Shown: positions 26,696-36,761, numbered from the stretch's first letter. The stretch: DNA of 64,000 nt from Mycobacterium sp. DL440 (GCF_011745145.1 NZ_CP050191.1:3148296-3212295); one strand, 5' to 3'. Translations and numbers: made by a program. The notes: generated by a model not told the origin, from the letters alone.

Positions 26696-29600
26696 CTACT
26701 GACCCACGACGACCAGGAGGTCGCCGCCTTCGACTTGCGCGGTCGGGGCGACCGCGATTCTGGCGATGGTGCCGGACTCCGGTGCCGTGATCGCCGCTTC
26801 CATCTTCATCGCCTCGATGGTGGCGATGGACTGGCCGGCCTCGACGGTGTCTCCCTCGGCGACGTTGACCGTGACCACACCCGCGAAGGGGGCACCAATG
26901 TGCGCCGGGTTGGCCCGGTCGGACTTCTCGGCGACCGGCACCTCGCTGGCGATACTGCGGTCCCGCACCATGATCGGGCGCAACTGTCCGTTGAGGATGC
27001 ACATCACAGTGCGCATACCCCGCTGGTCGGGTTCTGAGACCGCCTCCAGCCCGATCAGCAGCTCGACTCCGGGATCCAGCTTGACCCGATGCTCCTCGCC
27101 ATGACGCAGACCGTAGAAGAACTGGTTCGCGCTCAGCCGTGAGGTGTCGCCATACTCGTCGCGATGGGCCTCGAACTCGGCTGTGGGACCAGGGAACAAC
27201 AGCCGGTTGAGAGTTGCCTGGCGTTTCGGTCCTGGCGCGGCCAACACGGTTTCGTCCTCGGCGGACAATTCCTGCATGGGCTTGGCCAGACCCCTGCCGT
27301 CGAGAGCCTTCGTGCGCAAGGGTTCCGGCCAGCCGCCCGGCGGGTCACCGAGTTCGCCACGCAGGAACCCGATCACACTGTCGGGGATGTCGTACCGAGC
27401 CGGGTTCGCCGCGAAGTCATCAGCATCGATCCCGGCTCCGACCATGGCCAGCGCCAGATCTCCCACCACCTTGCTCGACGGGGTGACCTTTACCAACCGA
27501 CCCAATATCCGGTCTGCGGCAGCGTAGTTCGCTTCGATGTCCTCGAAACGACTACCCAGACCGAGTGCGATGGCCTGCTGACGCAGATTGCTCAGCTGAC
27601 CGCCCGGGATTTCGTGGGTGTAGACCCGACCGGTCGGGAATGAAGGACCGGACGCCGCAACATCAAACGGCGCGTAGACACGGCGCAGTGCCTCCCAATA
27701 CGGCTCAAGGTCACACACCGCGTCCAGCGACAAGCCGGTGTCGTACTCGGTGTGCGCGGCGGCGGCCACGATTGAGGACAGCGCTGGCTGACTTGTCGTG
27801 CCCGCCAATGGAGCTGCGGCGCCGTCAACAGCATCGGCGCCGGCCGTCCACGCTGCCACGTAGGTGGCCAGTTGACCACCCGGAGTGTCATGGGTGTGTA
27901 CGTGCACCGGGAGGTCGAACCGTGATTTCAGAGCCGACACCAAAGTGGCAGCCGCCGGTGCGCGCAACAACCCCGCCATGTCCTTGATCGCCAACACATG
28001 CGCTCCGGCCTGCACAATCCGTTCGGCCAGGCGTAGGTAATAGTCCAGCGTGTAAAGACGTTCGCGGGGGTTGGAGAGGTCACCGGTGTACGACATCGCG
28101 ACTTCTGCGACGGTCGTGCCCGTATGGCGGACGGCGTCGATGGCCGGACGCATCGAATCCACATTGTTGAGTGCATCGAAGATCCGGAAGATATCGACAC
28201 CTGTCGCCGCTGCCTCATCGACGAACGCACGCGTCACCGTCTCCGGATAAGGCGTGTAGCCCACCGTGTTCCGGCCCCGCAGCAGCATCTGGAGGCAGAT
28301 GTTGGGCAGCGCTTCGCGCAGCGCCGCCAACCGCTCCCACGGGTCCTGTTTGAGAAACCGTAGCGAGACGTCGTAGGTCGCACCGCCCCAGCACTCGACG
28401 GACAGCAGTTGCGGCATCATCCGGGCGATGTACGGGGCGACGCGCAGCAGTCCACTGGTACGCACCCGGGTGGCCAGCAGCGATTGATGCGCATCGCGAA
28501 AGGTGGTGTCGGTGATGCCGATTGCTCTGCCGTCGCGAAGCCAGGCGGCGAACCCTTCGGGCCCCAATTCGGTCAGGCGTTGCTTGGAACCCGAGGGCGG
28601 GACAACGCTCAGATCGCACTCGGGCAGCTTGTCGCGTGGGTACACGGCAGACGGCCGCGGGCCGTGCGGCTGGTTGACGGTGACATCGGCCAGGTAGTTG
28701 AGAATCCTGGTGCCGCGGTCGGCGCTACCGCGCGCAGTGAGCAGCTGGGGTCGTTCCTCGATGAACGACGTCGTCACCCGACCCGCGATGAAGTCCGGAT
28801 CGTCCAGAACCGCCGCCAGGAACGGGATGTTGGTCGATACTCCACGAATCCGGAACTCCGCCACCGCGCGTCGAGACCGCGCCACTGCCGTCGAGAAGTC
28901 GCGACCGCGACAGGTCAGCTTTACCAGCATCGAATCGAAATGCGCAGCCACTTCGGCTCCGAGATTGGTGCCGCCATCCAGGCGGACGCCGGCCCCGCCG
29001 GGTGAGCGGTAGCCGGTGATGCGTCCGGTGTCGGGGCGGAAACCGTTGGTGGGATCTTCGGTGGTGATCCGGCACTGCAGGGCAGCGCCGCGAATCTCCA
29101 ACGCGGCCTGGGCGAGCCCGAGATCGGACAGTGATTCCCCGCCCGCGATCCGCAGCTGACTCGATACCAGGTCGACATCGGTGATCTCCTCGGTCACCGT
29201 GTGCTCCACCTGAATCCGCGGGTTGCACTCGATGAACACGTGCCGGCCCCGCTCATCGAGCAGAAACTCCACGGTGCCGGCGCAGGAATACCCGATCTGG
29301 CGGGCGAACGCCACCGCGTCAGTGCAGATCCGTTCTCGCAGATCGGGGTCCAGATTCGGTGCCGGCGCCAGCTCAATGACCTTCTGGTGGCGCCGCTGCA
29401 CACTGCAGTCACGCTCGAACAGGTGAATCACGTTGCCCTGGGTGTCGGCCAGGATCTGAACCTCGATATGGCGCGGGTTGATCACCGCCTGCTCAAGGAA
29501 CACTGTGGAGTCGCCGAAGGCGGACTGCGCTTCGCGGCTGGCCGCCTCGATCGCCTCCTTCAGGTCGGCCGGTTCGTTGACTCGACGCATCCCCCGGCCC

Positions 29601-30091
29601 CCGCCACCGGCGACGGCCTTGACGAACACCGGGAAGCTCATCGACTCCGCGGCGGACAGCAGCTCCTCGACCGAACTCGATGGGGCCGACGATGCCAGCA
29701 CCGGGAGCCCGGCCCTACGAGCCTCTGCGATGGCGCGGGCCTTGTTTCCGGTCAGTTCCAGCACGTCGGCCGACGGTCCCACGAACGTGATGCCGGCCCG
29801 CTCGCAGGCCCGTGCCAGCTCGGGGTTCTCCGAGAGGAAGCCGTAGCCGGGATAGATCGCATCTGCGCCGGCATGCTGCGCCACCCGGATGATCTCGTCG
29901 ACCGATAGATAGGCCCGAACCGGATGTCCCTCCACGCCAATCTGATACGACTCATCAGCCTTCAGCCGGTGCTGAGAATTACGGTCCTCGTATGGATACA
30001 CCGCCACTGTCGCGATGCCACGTTCATACGCGGCCCGGAAGGCGCGGATCGCGATCTCGCCACGATTGGCGACCAGAACCTTGGAGATCAC
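26696..30091 (-). CDS. pyc: Pyruvate carboxylase
   Basis: 1131 residues, full length for a single-chain pyruvate carboxylase. Order: biotin carboxylase domain (residues 1-450, VANRGEIAIRAFRAA start and GGGGRGMRRV ATP loop), carboxyltransferase domain (about 520-980, DTTFRDAHQSLLATRVRT and HVHTHDT), and C-terminal biotinyl domain with IEAMKMEA. It converts pyruvate to oxaloacetate with ATP and bicarbonate. Its ATG overlaps the prpC stop by 4 nt, placing it in the methylcitrate operon. That fits the pathway: the cycle consumes oxaloacetate and returns pyruvate. Confidence 0.96.
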   Translation of the reverse strand: MISKVLVANRGEIAIRAFRAAYERGIATVAVYPYEDRNSQHRLKADESYQIGVEGHPVRAYLSVDEIIRVAQHAGADAIYPGYGFLSENPELARACERAGITFVGPSADVLELTGNKARAIAEARRAGLPVLASSAPSSSVEELLSAAESMSFPVFVKAVAGGGGRGMRRVNEPADLKEAIEAASREAQSAFGDSTVFLEQAVINPRHIEVQILADTQGNVIHLFERDCSVQRRHQKVIELAPAPNLDPDLRERICTDAVAFARQIGYSCAGTVEFLLDERGRHVFIECNPRIQVEHTVTEEITDVDLVSSQLRIAGGESLSDLGLAQAALEIRGAALQCRITTEDPTNGFRPDTGRITGYRSPGGAGVRLDGGTNLGAEVAAHFDSMLVKLTCRGRDFSTAVARSRRAVAEFRIRGVSTNIPFLAAVLDDPDFIAGRVTTSFIEERPQLLTARGSADRGTRILNYLADVTVNQPHGPRPSAVYPRDKLPECDLSVVPPSGSKQRLTELGPEGFAAWLRDGRAIGITDTTFRDAHQSLLATRVRTSGLLRVAPYIARMMPQLLSVECWGGATYDVSLRFLKQDPWERLAALREALPNICLQMLLRGRNTVGYTPYPETVTRAFVDEAAATGVDIFRIFDALNNVDSMRPAIDAVRHTGTTVAEVAMSYTGDLSNPRERLYTLDYYLRLAERIVQAGAHVLAIKDMAGLLRAPAAATLVSALKSRFDLPVHVHTHDTPGGQLATYVAAWTAGADAVDGAAAPLAGTTSQPALSSIVAAAAHTEYDTGLSLDAVCDLEPYWEALRRVYAPFDVAASGPSFPTGRVYTHEIPGGQLSNLRQQAIALGLGSRFEDIEANYAAADRILGRLVKVTPSSKVVGDLALAMVGAGIDADDFAANPARYDIPDSVIGFLRGELGDPPGGWPEPLRTKALDGRGLAKPMQELSAEDETVLAAPGPKRQATLNRLLFPGPTAEFEAHRDEYGDTSRLSANQFFYGLRHGEEHRVKLDPGVELLIGLEAVSEPDQRGMRTVMCILNGQLRPIMVRDRSIASEVPVAEKSDRANPAHIGAPFAGVVTVNVAEGDTVEAGQSIATIEAMKMEAAITAPESGTIARIAVAPTAQVEGGDLLVVVGQ

Positions 30092-31224
30092 GAGAGCGCG
30101 CGCTGCGGCTGTCCGCTGTAGTCACTGAGCGGCCGGATCAGGGCGTTCGATGCGGCCTGCTCCATGATGTGCGCCGTCCAACCGGTGATCCGACTCATCA
30201 CGAAAAGCGGTGTGAAGCTGGGAATGTCGAAGCCCATCAGGTGGTACGCCGGCCCGGTCGGAAAGTCCAGGTTGGGTTTGATCCCGGTGGCGGCGAGCAT
30301 GTTCTGTTCCAGACGGTCGTAGATGTCCAGCCAGCGCTGGCCATCGCGCACTGCCGCAATGTGTTGCAGAGCGGCCTTCATGGTGGGCACCCGGGAGTCA
30401 CCGTTCTTGTACACCCGATGGCCGAATCCCATCACCTTGTCCTTGCGGGAAAGCTTGCCATGCAGCCACTCCGCAGCACGGTCGGCCGAGCCGATTTCGA
30501 GCATGTCGTGCATCACGGCCTCGTTGGCGCCGCCGTGCAGCGACCCCTTCAAAGCGCCGATGGCGGCCGTGACCGCACTGTAGATGTCCGACTGGGTCGA
30601 GGTGACCACGCGTGCCGCGAAGGTGGATGCGTTGAAGCTGTGTTCGGCATAGAGAACCATCGACTGCTCGAATGCGTCGACGATCATCGGGTCCGGCACC
30701 TCACCGAAACACATGTTGAGGAAATTCTCCGAGTAGCCCATGTGGCTGTGTGGAGCAATCGGTTCCAGCCCGCGACGCCTGCGCATATCGGCCGCGACGA
30801 TGGTGGGCAGAACCGCGAACATCCGCAGCGACTTGGCGAAGTTGGCCGAGGGACTGCTGTCATCCTCTTCCGGGTCCTCCGCGCCCAGGTAGCTGATCGC
30901 GGTACGCACCACGTCCATCGGATGGCAGTTGTCCGGCAGCTTGGCCAGCAGTGACTGCATGGAGCGGTCGATGCGGCGCGAGGCCCGCTCCCGCTGGGTG
31001 AACATCGCCAGTTCCTGGTCGGTCGGAAGTTCGCCGTGCCACAGCAGGTAGGCCACCTGCTCGAAGCTGCAGTGGGCGGCCAGGTCCTGCACCGGGTAGC
31101 CGCGGTAGGTCAGGGTGTTGGTCTCGGGCACCACCTTGGAGATGGCGGTGGTGTCGACCACCACCCCGGCCAGGCCCTTGTGGATCTTCGGCTTGTCGGC
31201 GGTGCCGTTCGCGATAATGGTCAC
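30088..31224 (-). CDS. prpC: 2-Methylcitrate synthase / citrate synthase
   Basis: 378 residues. Citrate-synthase motifs: HGGANEAVMHDML (substrate His), MGFGHRVYKNGDSR (catalytic His and Arg), and LYAEHSFNASTFAARV. The short length and context with prpB and prpD identify the methylcitrate-type enzyme joining propionyl-CoA and oxaloacetate. In mycobacteria this pathway detoxifies propionyl-CoA from cholesterol and odd-chain lipid breakdown. Overlaps prpB and pyc by 4 nt each. Confidence 0.94.
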   Translation of the reverse strand: MTIIANGTADKPKIHKGLAGVVVDTTAISKVVPETNTLTYRGYPVQDLAAHCSFEQVAYLLWHGELPTDQELAMFTQRERASRRIDRSMQSLLAKLPDNCHPMDVVRTAISYLGAEDPEEDDSSPSANFAKSLRMFAVLPTIVAADMRRRRGLEPIAPHSHMGYSENFLNMCFGEVPDPMIVDAFEQSMVLYAEHSFNASTFAARVVTSTQSDIYSAVTAAIGALKGSLHGGANEAVMHDMLEIGSADRAAEWLHGKLSRKDKVMGFGHRVYKNGDSRVPTMKAALQHIAAVRDGQRWLDIYDRLEQNMLAATGIKPNLDFPTGPAYHLMGFDIPSFTPLFVMSRITGWTAHIMEQAASNALIRPLSDYSGQPQRALS

Positions 31225-32144
31225 TGCGTTGCCCCTTGCAGCGAGAAGTTGTAGATATCGGAGTCGAACTGGTTGTAATCGGTGTAGCGCAGCAACTCGT
31301 AGAGCCGGCTGCGGTGTTGCATCTGATCCAGAAGTCCGGATTGCGTTCCTGCCGAGTCAATTTCACGCAGGCCCACTTCAACCGCATGCATGGCCAGGCG
31401 CAGCGTGGTGACCGGGTAGATCACCATGTTGTAGCCGATCTCGGACAACTGTCGCGTCGTCAGCAGTTCGGACTTGCCGAATTCGGTCATGTTGGCCAGC
31501 AGCGGAACGTCCACCGCCTCGCGGAACTGCTCGAAATCTCCAGGGGTGTGCAGCGCCTCGGTGAAGATCAGGTCGGCACCGGCATCTGCGTAGGCCTTGG
31601 CCCGGTCGATGGCCGCGGGAATCCCCTCGATACCCGCGGCGTCGGTGCGGGCGCAGATGATGAAGTTCGGATCCCTGCGCGCGGCGACCGCAGCCCGCAG
31701 ACGCTTGACCATCTCCGAGGTCTCGACCACGGCCTTGCCGTCGAGATGCCCGCACCGCTTGGGGTTCACCTGGTCCTCGAGGTGAAGACCGGCCAAGCCC
31801 GCATCCTCGAGGAGCGTCACGGTGCGGGCCGCGCTCATCGGCTCGCCGAATCCGGTGTCGGCGTCGATGAACGTCGGAAGGTCGGTGACCGAGGCGATCT
31901 GGGTGCCCCGGCCGGCTACCTCGGTCAGCGTCGTCAACCCGATGTCCGGCAGGCCCAGATCTGCGGACAGCACCGCACCGGATACATAGACGCCGTCGAA
32001 GCCGATCTCGGCGACCAGCTTGGCCACCAGCGGAGAGAACGCACCGGGAAAGCGCAGGAGCCGACCGGACTCCAACCCACGGCGGAACTTTCGGCGCTTC
32101 TCCGAGGCCGGTGTCGCAGAGCCGAGTAACCCGCCCGCGCTCAC
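31221..32144 (-). CDS. prpB: Methylisocitrate lyase
   Basis: 307 residues of the isocitrate lyase/PEP mutase superfamily. Active-site features: [15 protein letters not shown] (Mg binding), [10 protein letters not shown], the KKCGH catalytic loop with Arg for the second Lys, and [10 protein letters not shown]. It cleaves 2-methylisocitrate to pyruvate and succinate. Overlaps prpD and prpC by 4 nt, so the three genes are translationally coupled. M. tuberculosis lacks prpB and uses Icl instead, which argues for a non-tuberculous species. Confidence 0.94.
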   Translation of the reverse strand: MSAGGLLGSATPASEKRRKFRRGLESGRLLRFPGAFSPLVAKLVAEIGFDGVYVSGAVLSADLGLPDIGLTTLTEVAGRGTQIASVTDLPTFIDADTGFGEPMSAARTVTLLEDAGLAGLHLEDQVNPKRCGHLDGKAVVETSEMVKRLRAAVAARRDPNFIICARTDAAGIEGIPAAIDRAKAYADAGADLIFTEALHTPGDFEQFREAVDVPLLANMTEFGKSELLTTRQLSEIGYNMVIYPVTTLRLAMHAVEVGLREIDSAGTQSGLLDQMQHRSRLYELLRYTDYNQFDSDIYNFSLQGATQ

Positions 32145-33655
32145 CGGAAAATCCCCGAGGGAATCGTCGGCGCCTTGTCCAGGACCCGCGGATCGACCCG
32201 GACATTGAGTGCACCGAGCCCGCCGGATTTGGTCACTGAAACGTTCTCGACCGCACTCAGGAACCGTTGCCGCTCTTCGGCTTCCACGACGCCGTCGGCC
32301 AGCTCGGCGAACTTGGCGACGTACTGCTCACGTGCGAACGGGCGCGCGCCCAGCGGGTGGGCATCGGCGACCGCGAGTTCGTCGACGATGGTCTCACCGC
32401 TCTTGAGGGTGATGACGGCCTTCGCGCCGAACGCCTTCTCATTCGGATCATTCGAGTGATAGCGCCGCGTCCATTCCGGATCCTCGACGGTGGAGATCTT
32501 GCGCCACAGCTCAATGGTGTCCGGTCGGTGGGCCCGCTCCGGGGCGTACGACCGCTCGTGGTGCCAGGTGCCGTCCTGTAACGCGACGGCGAAGATGTAC
32601 ATCACCGAGTGGTCCAGCGTCTCGCGGGACGCGTCGGGATCGAATTTCTGCGGGTCATTGGATCCGGTGCCGATCACCACGTGGGTGTGGTTGCTGGTGT
32701 GCAGCACGATGGTGGCGATCTGATCAAGATCACCGATACGCTCGCGCATCCGGCGGGCCAGGTCGATCGGTGCCTGACTCTGGTACTCCGCCGAATGTTC
32801 CTTGGTATAGGTGTCCAGGATGGCGCGCTTGGGCTCTCCCGGAGCCGGCAGCGGCACCTGGTAGGTATGGTCCGGGCCCGACAGCAGCCAGGCGATCACC
32901 CCGTCCTCGCCTTCCCAGATCGGGGCGGGCGATCCCTCACCGCGCATCGCACGGTCGACGGCCTCGATGGCCACCTTGCCTGCCCACGCCGGCGCGTAGG
33001 CCTTCCAGCTGGAGATGAGCCCCTTGCGCGACTGGCGGGTGGCAGTGGTCAGGTGCAGGGCCTGACCGATTGCGGCGTAGATGGTTTCGGGGTCGAGCCG
33101 CAGCATGGTGCCGAGGCCGGCGGCCACCGACGGTCCCAGGTGGGCGACATGGTCGATCTTGTGCTGGTGCAGGCAGATTCCCTTGACCAGATCGACCTGC
33201 ACCTCGTAGGCGGTGGCGATACCGCGGATCAGGTCGGCGCCGTTCACACCGAGCTGCTGGGCCACGGCGACCAGCGCGGGGATGTTGTCACCCGGATGGG
33301 AGTACTCGGCGGCCAGGAAGGTGTCGTGGAAATCCAATTCGCGGACTGCGACGCCGTTGGCCCAGGCCGCCCATTCGGGTGAGACCGTGCCGTCGACGCC
33401 GAACACCGCGGCACCTCTCGGTGTCTTGTGCGCGAGCGCCTGGGCACGCGCCACCGTTACCGGCCGGCGAATCACCGACGCGGCCGACACCGCGGCGTTG
33501 TCGATGATCCGGTTGATCACCATCGCCTCGGTCTCGGGCGGTACCGCTACCGGGTCGGCGGCGATCTCGGCGATCTTCCAGGCCAAGTGTTCGCTACGCG
33601 GGAAGTCCTCGGCGCTGCGCCGTGTTCTGACGTCATGTTCAAGCATGATCCGCAC
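32141..33655 (-). CDS. prpD: 2-Methylcitrate dehydratase PrpD
   Basis: 504 residues, MmgE/PrpD family. Characteristic parts include [41 protein letters not shown], and [17 protein letters not shown]. It dehydrates 2-methylcitrate to 2-methyl-cis-aconitate, between PrpC and the aconitase/PrpB steps. First gene of the operon, divergent from prpR. The start may be ATG 33655 or ATG 33646 (MLEHDVRT); both are plausible. Confidence 0.94.
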   Translation of the reverse strand: MRIMLEHDVRTRRSAEDFPRSEHLAWKIAEIAADPVAVPPETEAMVINRIIDNAAVSAASVIRRPVTVARAQALAHKTPRGAAVFGVDGTVSPEWAAWANGVAVRELDFHDTFLAAEYSHPGDNIPALVAVAQQLGVNGADLIRGIATAYEVQVDLVKGICLHQHKIDHVAHLGPSVAAGLGTMLRLDPETIYAAIGQALHLTTATRQSRKGLISSWKAYAPAWAGKVAIEAVDRAMRGEGSPAPIWEGEDGVIAWLLSGPDHTYQVPLPAPGEPKRAILDTYTKEHSAEYQSQAPIDLARRMRERIGDLDQIATIVLHTSNHTHVVIGTGSNDPQKFDPDASRETLDHSVMYIFAVALQDGTWHHERSYAPERAHRPDTIELWRKISTVEDPEWTRRYHSNDPNEKAFGAKAVITLKSGETIVDELAVADAHPLGARPFAREQYVAKFAELADGVVEAEERQRFLSAVENVSVTKSGGLGALNVRVDPRVLDKAPTIPSGIFR

Positions 33656-33723
33656 GGTACGCAGATGCGATCACCGGGGAAACCACCTGTAAATGCGTAT
33701 TTTTGTGTCCTTCCACGGCCACT

Positions 33724-33731
33724 TTTGCGAA
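33724..33731. promoter_or_regulatory. TTTGCGAA, candidate PrpR/RamB-type box
   Basis: In the 111-bp prpD-prpR intergenic region. Mycobacterial PrpR and RamB sites contain a TTTGCRAA core, and this copy matches it exactly. It is well placed to control both divergent genes. A TAGCCT at 33753-33758 could be the -10 for prpR, giving a leaderless or near-leaderless GTG. Confidence 0.5.
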
Positions 33732-33766
33732 TGTTGTGAAAGCCGATCGGGGTAGCCTCGTCTTCG

Positions 33767-35173
33767 GTGACGAAGACATTCGCCGGCGCCCGTCTGCGAC
33801 GGCTACGTGACGAGAGAGGCCTGACCCAGGTCGCGCTGGCGCGCGCTCTGGGATTGTCGACGAGCTACGTCAACCAGCTGGAGAACGATCAGCGCCCGAT
33901 CACGGTCCCGGTGTTGCTGGCCCTGTCCGACCGCTTCGATCTGCCGACCCACTACTTCGCCCCCGATGCTGACGCGCGGCTGGTGTCGGACCTGCGCGAG
34001 ATCTTGACGGACAGCGCCACCACCGCGCAGATCGAAGAGCTCGTCGCCCGCATGCCCGAGGTCGGTCAGACCATGGTGAGCATGCATCGCCGTCTGCACG
34101 ATGCCACCGCCGAACTGGAGGCCGTGCACGGTCGGGCCAACCTGGACGCGCAGGCGGGTACGCAGCAGCCCATGCCTTTTGAAGAGGTACGCGACTTCTT
34201 CTACGACCGCCGCAACTACATCGACGCACTCGACCGTGCCGCCGAGAATCTGTTCGCCCGTCACCGCCTCCAGATCGGAGGGCTCGACCGGCAACTGGCC
34301 GACTTGCTGTCCAGCGAGTTCGGCATTTCGGTCGTAGTAGACGACGGGGATGTGTTGGGTTCAAGCGTGAAACGCCGGTACCAGCCCGAAGCCGGCACGC
34401 TCCACGTCGCGCGATGGCTGCTGCCCGGCCAGCGCGCATTCCAGCTCGCCACCCAGATCGCTTTGTTGCTGCACTCCGAGCTGATCAACTCCATCGTGGC
34501 CACCGATGACCAATTGAGCTCGGAGGCAAGGGATGTGGCCCGTATCGGGCTGGCCAACTACTTCGCGGGCGCCCTGTTACTCCCCTACCGGATGTTCCTG
34601 TCCGCCGCCGAGGATCTGCGCTACGACATCGACCAGCTTGCCCGCCGTTTCGAGATGGGATTCGAAACCATCTGCCATCGGCTGTCCACTCTGCAGCGGC
34701 CGGACGCCCGCGGCGTCCCGTTCATCTTCGTTCGCACCGACAGTGCGGGGAACATCTCGAAGCGCCAGTCCGCCACAGCCTTTCACTTTTCCCGGGTGGG
34801 CGGAAACTGTCCACTATGGGTGGTGCATCAGGCGTTCTCCCGTCCCGGCGAGTTCTTGACCCAGGTCGCTCAGATGCCTGACGGACGGAGCTATTTCTGG
34901 ATCGCGAGAACCTCGGCGTCAGCGCCGAGCCGGTACCTGGGTACACCCAAGAGTTTCGCGATCGGGCTCGGCTGCGATCTGAGCCATGCCGACAAGCTCG
35001 TCTATTCGGTGGGCATCGATCTGAGTGATCCCGAAGCCACGGTGCCCATCGGAGCAGGTTGCCGGATATGCGACCGACCGGCCTGCCCACAGCGGGCGTT
35101 CCCTTATGTGGGTAGGCCAGTCCATGTCGACCCGCAGACCAGCAGCAATCTGCCCTACTCGCCGACAGCGTGA
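33767..35173 (+). CDS. prpR: Transcriptional regulator PrpR (short-chain acyl-CoA responsive)
   Basis: 468 residues. Residues 5-60 form an XRE/Cro HTH (LRRLRDERGLTQVALARALGLS). The centre is an ImmA/IrrE-like domain, and the C-terminus is the DUF2083 region with cysteines in GCRICDRPACPQR. In M. tuberculosis PrpR binds propionyl-CoA and a 4Fe-4S cluster and activates prpDC. GTG 33767 is the start; divergence from prpD matches the known arrangement. Confidence 0.94.
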   Translation: MTKTFAGARLRRLRDERGLTQVALARALGLSTSYVNQLENDQRPITVPVLLALSDRFDLPTHYFAPDADARLVSDLREILTDSATTAQIEELVARMPEVGQTMVSMHRRLHDATAELEAVHGRANLDAQAGTQQPMPFEEVRDFFYDRRNYIDALDRAAENLFARHRLQIGGLDRQLADLLSSEFGISVVVDDGDVLGSSVKRRYQPEAGTLHVARWLLPGQRAFQLATQIALLLHSELINSIVATDDQLSSEARDVARIGLANYFAGALLLPYRMFLSAAEDLRYDIDQLARRFEMGFETICHRLSTLQRPDARGVPFIFVRTDSAGNISKRQSATAFHFSRVGGNCPLWVVHQAFSRPGEFLTQVAQMPDGRSYFWIARTSASAPSRYLGTPKSFAIGLGCDLSHADKLVYSVGIDLSDPEATVPIGAGCRICDRPACPQRAFPYVGRPVHVDPQTSSNLPYSPTA

Positions 35174-35249
35174 CCAGCGTTGTCGATGTTCGGGGGCGCG
35201 GAGCCGAGCAGGTGTGCAATCCCCAAGGTCAATGCGGGAGAATAGTCCG

Positions 35250-35957
35250 GTGGACTGCGTTGTGGCACGTGAGGCGCTTTCGGCGCGCCTCGATGGGGAG
35301 CGTGAGCCGGTCCCCTCTGCACGCGTCGACGAGCATGTACGCGATTGCCCGGAGTGCACCACCTGGTACGACCGGGCCGGGGTTCAAGCCCTGCAATTAC
35401 GCGATTTGGCCAACACCGCGCTGATCGGCGCGGTGAACGGACGCCCGAACCGCGGGGCAGGTGCGATGAGCGGGCTGCGGCAACGGCTGAGCCCCCACCT
35501 GCTGACCATCGCAATCGTCGTCATCGGGGTGGCCCAGATGGGTTTGGCGATCGCACAAGCGGCAGGCATCAATTTCGGGATGGTTGCCGCGCATCACGGC
35601 TCGGCCAGCGGGGCTCATTTACTCAACGAGTCCACGGCGTGGTCGGCGGCGCTGGGAATCGCGACGATTGTGATGGCGTTCCGCCGGCGAATCGCGCCCG
35701 GTCTCGCCTGTGTGCTGGTGATCTACTGCGGATTCCTGGCCTATTACGTGGTGTCGGATGCACTGGCGGGGCAGGTGACCTCGGTCCGTGTCCTGAGTCA
35801 TGTCCCGGTGGTGTTGGCTGCGGCCGTCTCGATGTGGGCGTCGCGCACCAAGCGCCCACACCACCCGTCACCCCGGGCACACGGTGAGGATGACGAATCG
35901 GGCCCGGCCGAGCCGAGCCGTCGTCATCTCCGAGCCGCGGATGACCCCGCCGCCTGA
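35250..35957 (+). CDS. Zinc-finger (zf-HC2) anti-sigma-like membrane protein
   Basis: About 235 residues. The N-terminal 45 residues hold a zf-HC2 (anti-sigma factor type) motif with HVRDCPECTTW and an upstream Cys/acidic pattern. They are followed by about five hydrophobic helices (LLTIAIVVIGVAQMGLAIAQ onward) and a charged cytoplasmic tail. Rv0093c near ctpA in M. tuberculosis has this build. Position at the edge of the copper/SigC island makes it a candidate SigC-linked anti-sigma factor, but that is inference. GTG 35250 is preferred because GGGAGA lies 8 nt upstream; ATG 35232 is the alternative. Confidence 0.78.
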   Translation: MDCVVAREALSARLDGEREPVPSARVDEHVRDCPECTTWYDRAGVQALQLRDLANTALIGAVNGRPNRGAGAMSGLRQRLSPHLLTIAIVVIGVAQMGLAIAQAAGINFGMVAAHHGSASGAHLLNESTAWSAALGIATIVMAFRRRIAPGLACVLVIYCGFLAYYVVSDALAGQVTSVRVLSHVPVVLAAAVSMWASRTKRPHHPSPRAHGEDDESGPAEPSRRHLRAADDPAA

Positions 35958-35962
35958 GCGGC

Positions 35963-36601
35963 TTACAACATCACGCCGAACATGATCGCCATTCCCGCGG
36001 CCATCATGGCCCGGCACAGCGTTCCGAAATGCGAGAACGCCGGAGTTTCGGACTGCTGACGTGCCGCGAAATATCGGTACAGCCACACGGCGGTGGCGAT
36101 CACGAAACCGATTGTCAACAGCCAGTTGATGGCAGGGATCCAGGGCGGCGGCTGCACCGAGACGTGCTCCATGACCATCGCCGTGCCGCCATGATGTCCG
36201 GCCATGTGCGTCACCTGCATGTCGTGACCGTCCGCGGCGACCGTTTCGGTATGCCGTCCAAGCACATTGCCGTTCATGACGGCATACATCCAGACCATCG
36301 CCGACATCATCGCGGCGTGACAGCCGTCGACCACCCGTCCTTGCGTCGCCCCGGACCTCAGCGCGCCGGCCAGAAACCAGACAACGGCAGCCAGGAAGAA
36401 GAGCATCGGGCCCAGCGTCGGCAGCTCGGCTCCCCTCGGCCAGGCCATCACCATCATGGCGATGGCCATTGCCAAGTGGAGTAACTGGCTCACCGCAGCG
36501 CTCGGGCGGCCACGAGAGCCCACCAGGGCGTAGGTGCACTCAACCGCACTCAGGGCGAACAACACGGTCACCACCCAGCGGAGGGCAAGATCGGCGATCA
36601 T
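35963..36601 (-). CDS. DUF5134 multi-pass membrane protein
   Basis: 212 residues with about six transmembrane helices and many Met/His residues, e.g. AMMSAMVWMYAVM, HDMQVTHMAGHHGG and AGMAIMFGVML. The His/Met density suggests copper binding, as in neighbouring copper proteins. The family has no assigned function. It is driven by an ECF-type promoter (36647-36675) shared with the ATPase, PPE1 and PepSY units. Convergent with the zf-HC2 gene and divergent from the CopD-CtaG gene. Confidence 0.82.
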   Translation of the reverse strand: MIADLALRWVVTVLFALSAVECTYALVGSRGRPSAAVSQLLHLAMAIAMMVMAWPRGAELPTLGPMLFFLAAVVWFLAGALRSGATQGRVVDGCHAAMMSAMVWMYAVMNGNVLGRHTETVAADGHDMQVTHMAGHHGGTAMVMEHVSVQPPPWIPAINWLLTIGFVIATAVWLYRYFAARQQSETPAFSHFGTLCRAMMAAGMAIMFGVML

Positions 36602-36646
36602 TCCGGGTCCTGTCTACAAGAGTGTTGGGGTGCGGTCGTCCTCTGT

Positions 36647-36675
36647 TGGTCGCAGGCGCGGGCGCCAGAGTTCCC
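36647..36675 (-). promoter_or_regulatory. ECF-type promoter GGGAAC-N17-CGACCA (DUF5134 gene)
   Basis: Minus strand: GGGAAC at 36675-36670, exactly 17 nt, then CGACCA at 36652-36647. Predicted start near 36640, leader about 40 nt. Same spacing and hexamers as at 41154-41182, 43256-43284 and 52750-52778. Confidence 0.65.
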
Positions 36676-36688
36676 GCACCCGTCAGCA

Positions 36689-36707
36689 CTACGACACGTT
36701 GTCGTAG
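36689..36707. promoter_or_regulatory. Perfect 8-bp inverted repeat upstream of copD-ctaG
   Basis: CTACGACA-CGT-TGTCGTAG. It overlaps TAGAAT (36705-36710), a likely -10 for the downstream gene. The shape resembles BlaI/CopY-class operators (ACANNTGT core), but no such regulator gene is in the window, so the binder is unknown. Confidence 0.6.
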
Positions 36708-36761
36708 AATCGCATGGCCGCAACGTGTTGCTCGTTTCCGCGGCGGAAGGCCGGTTCGACT

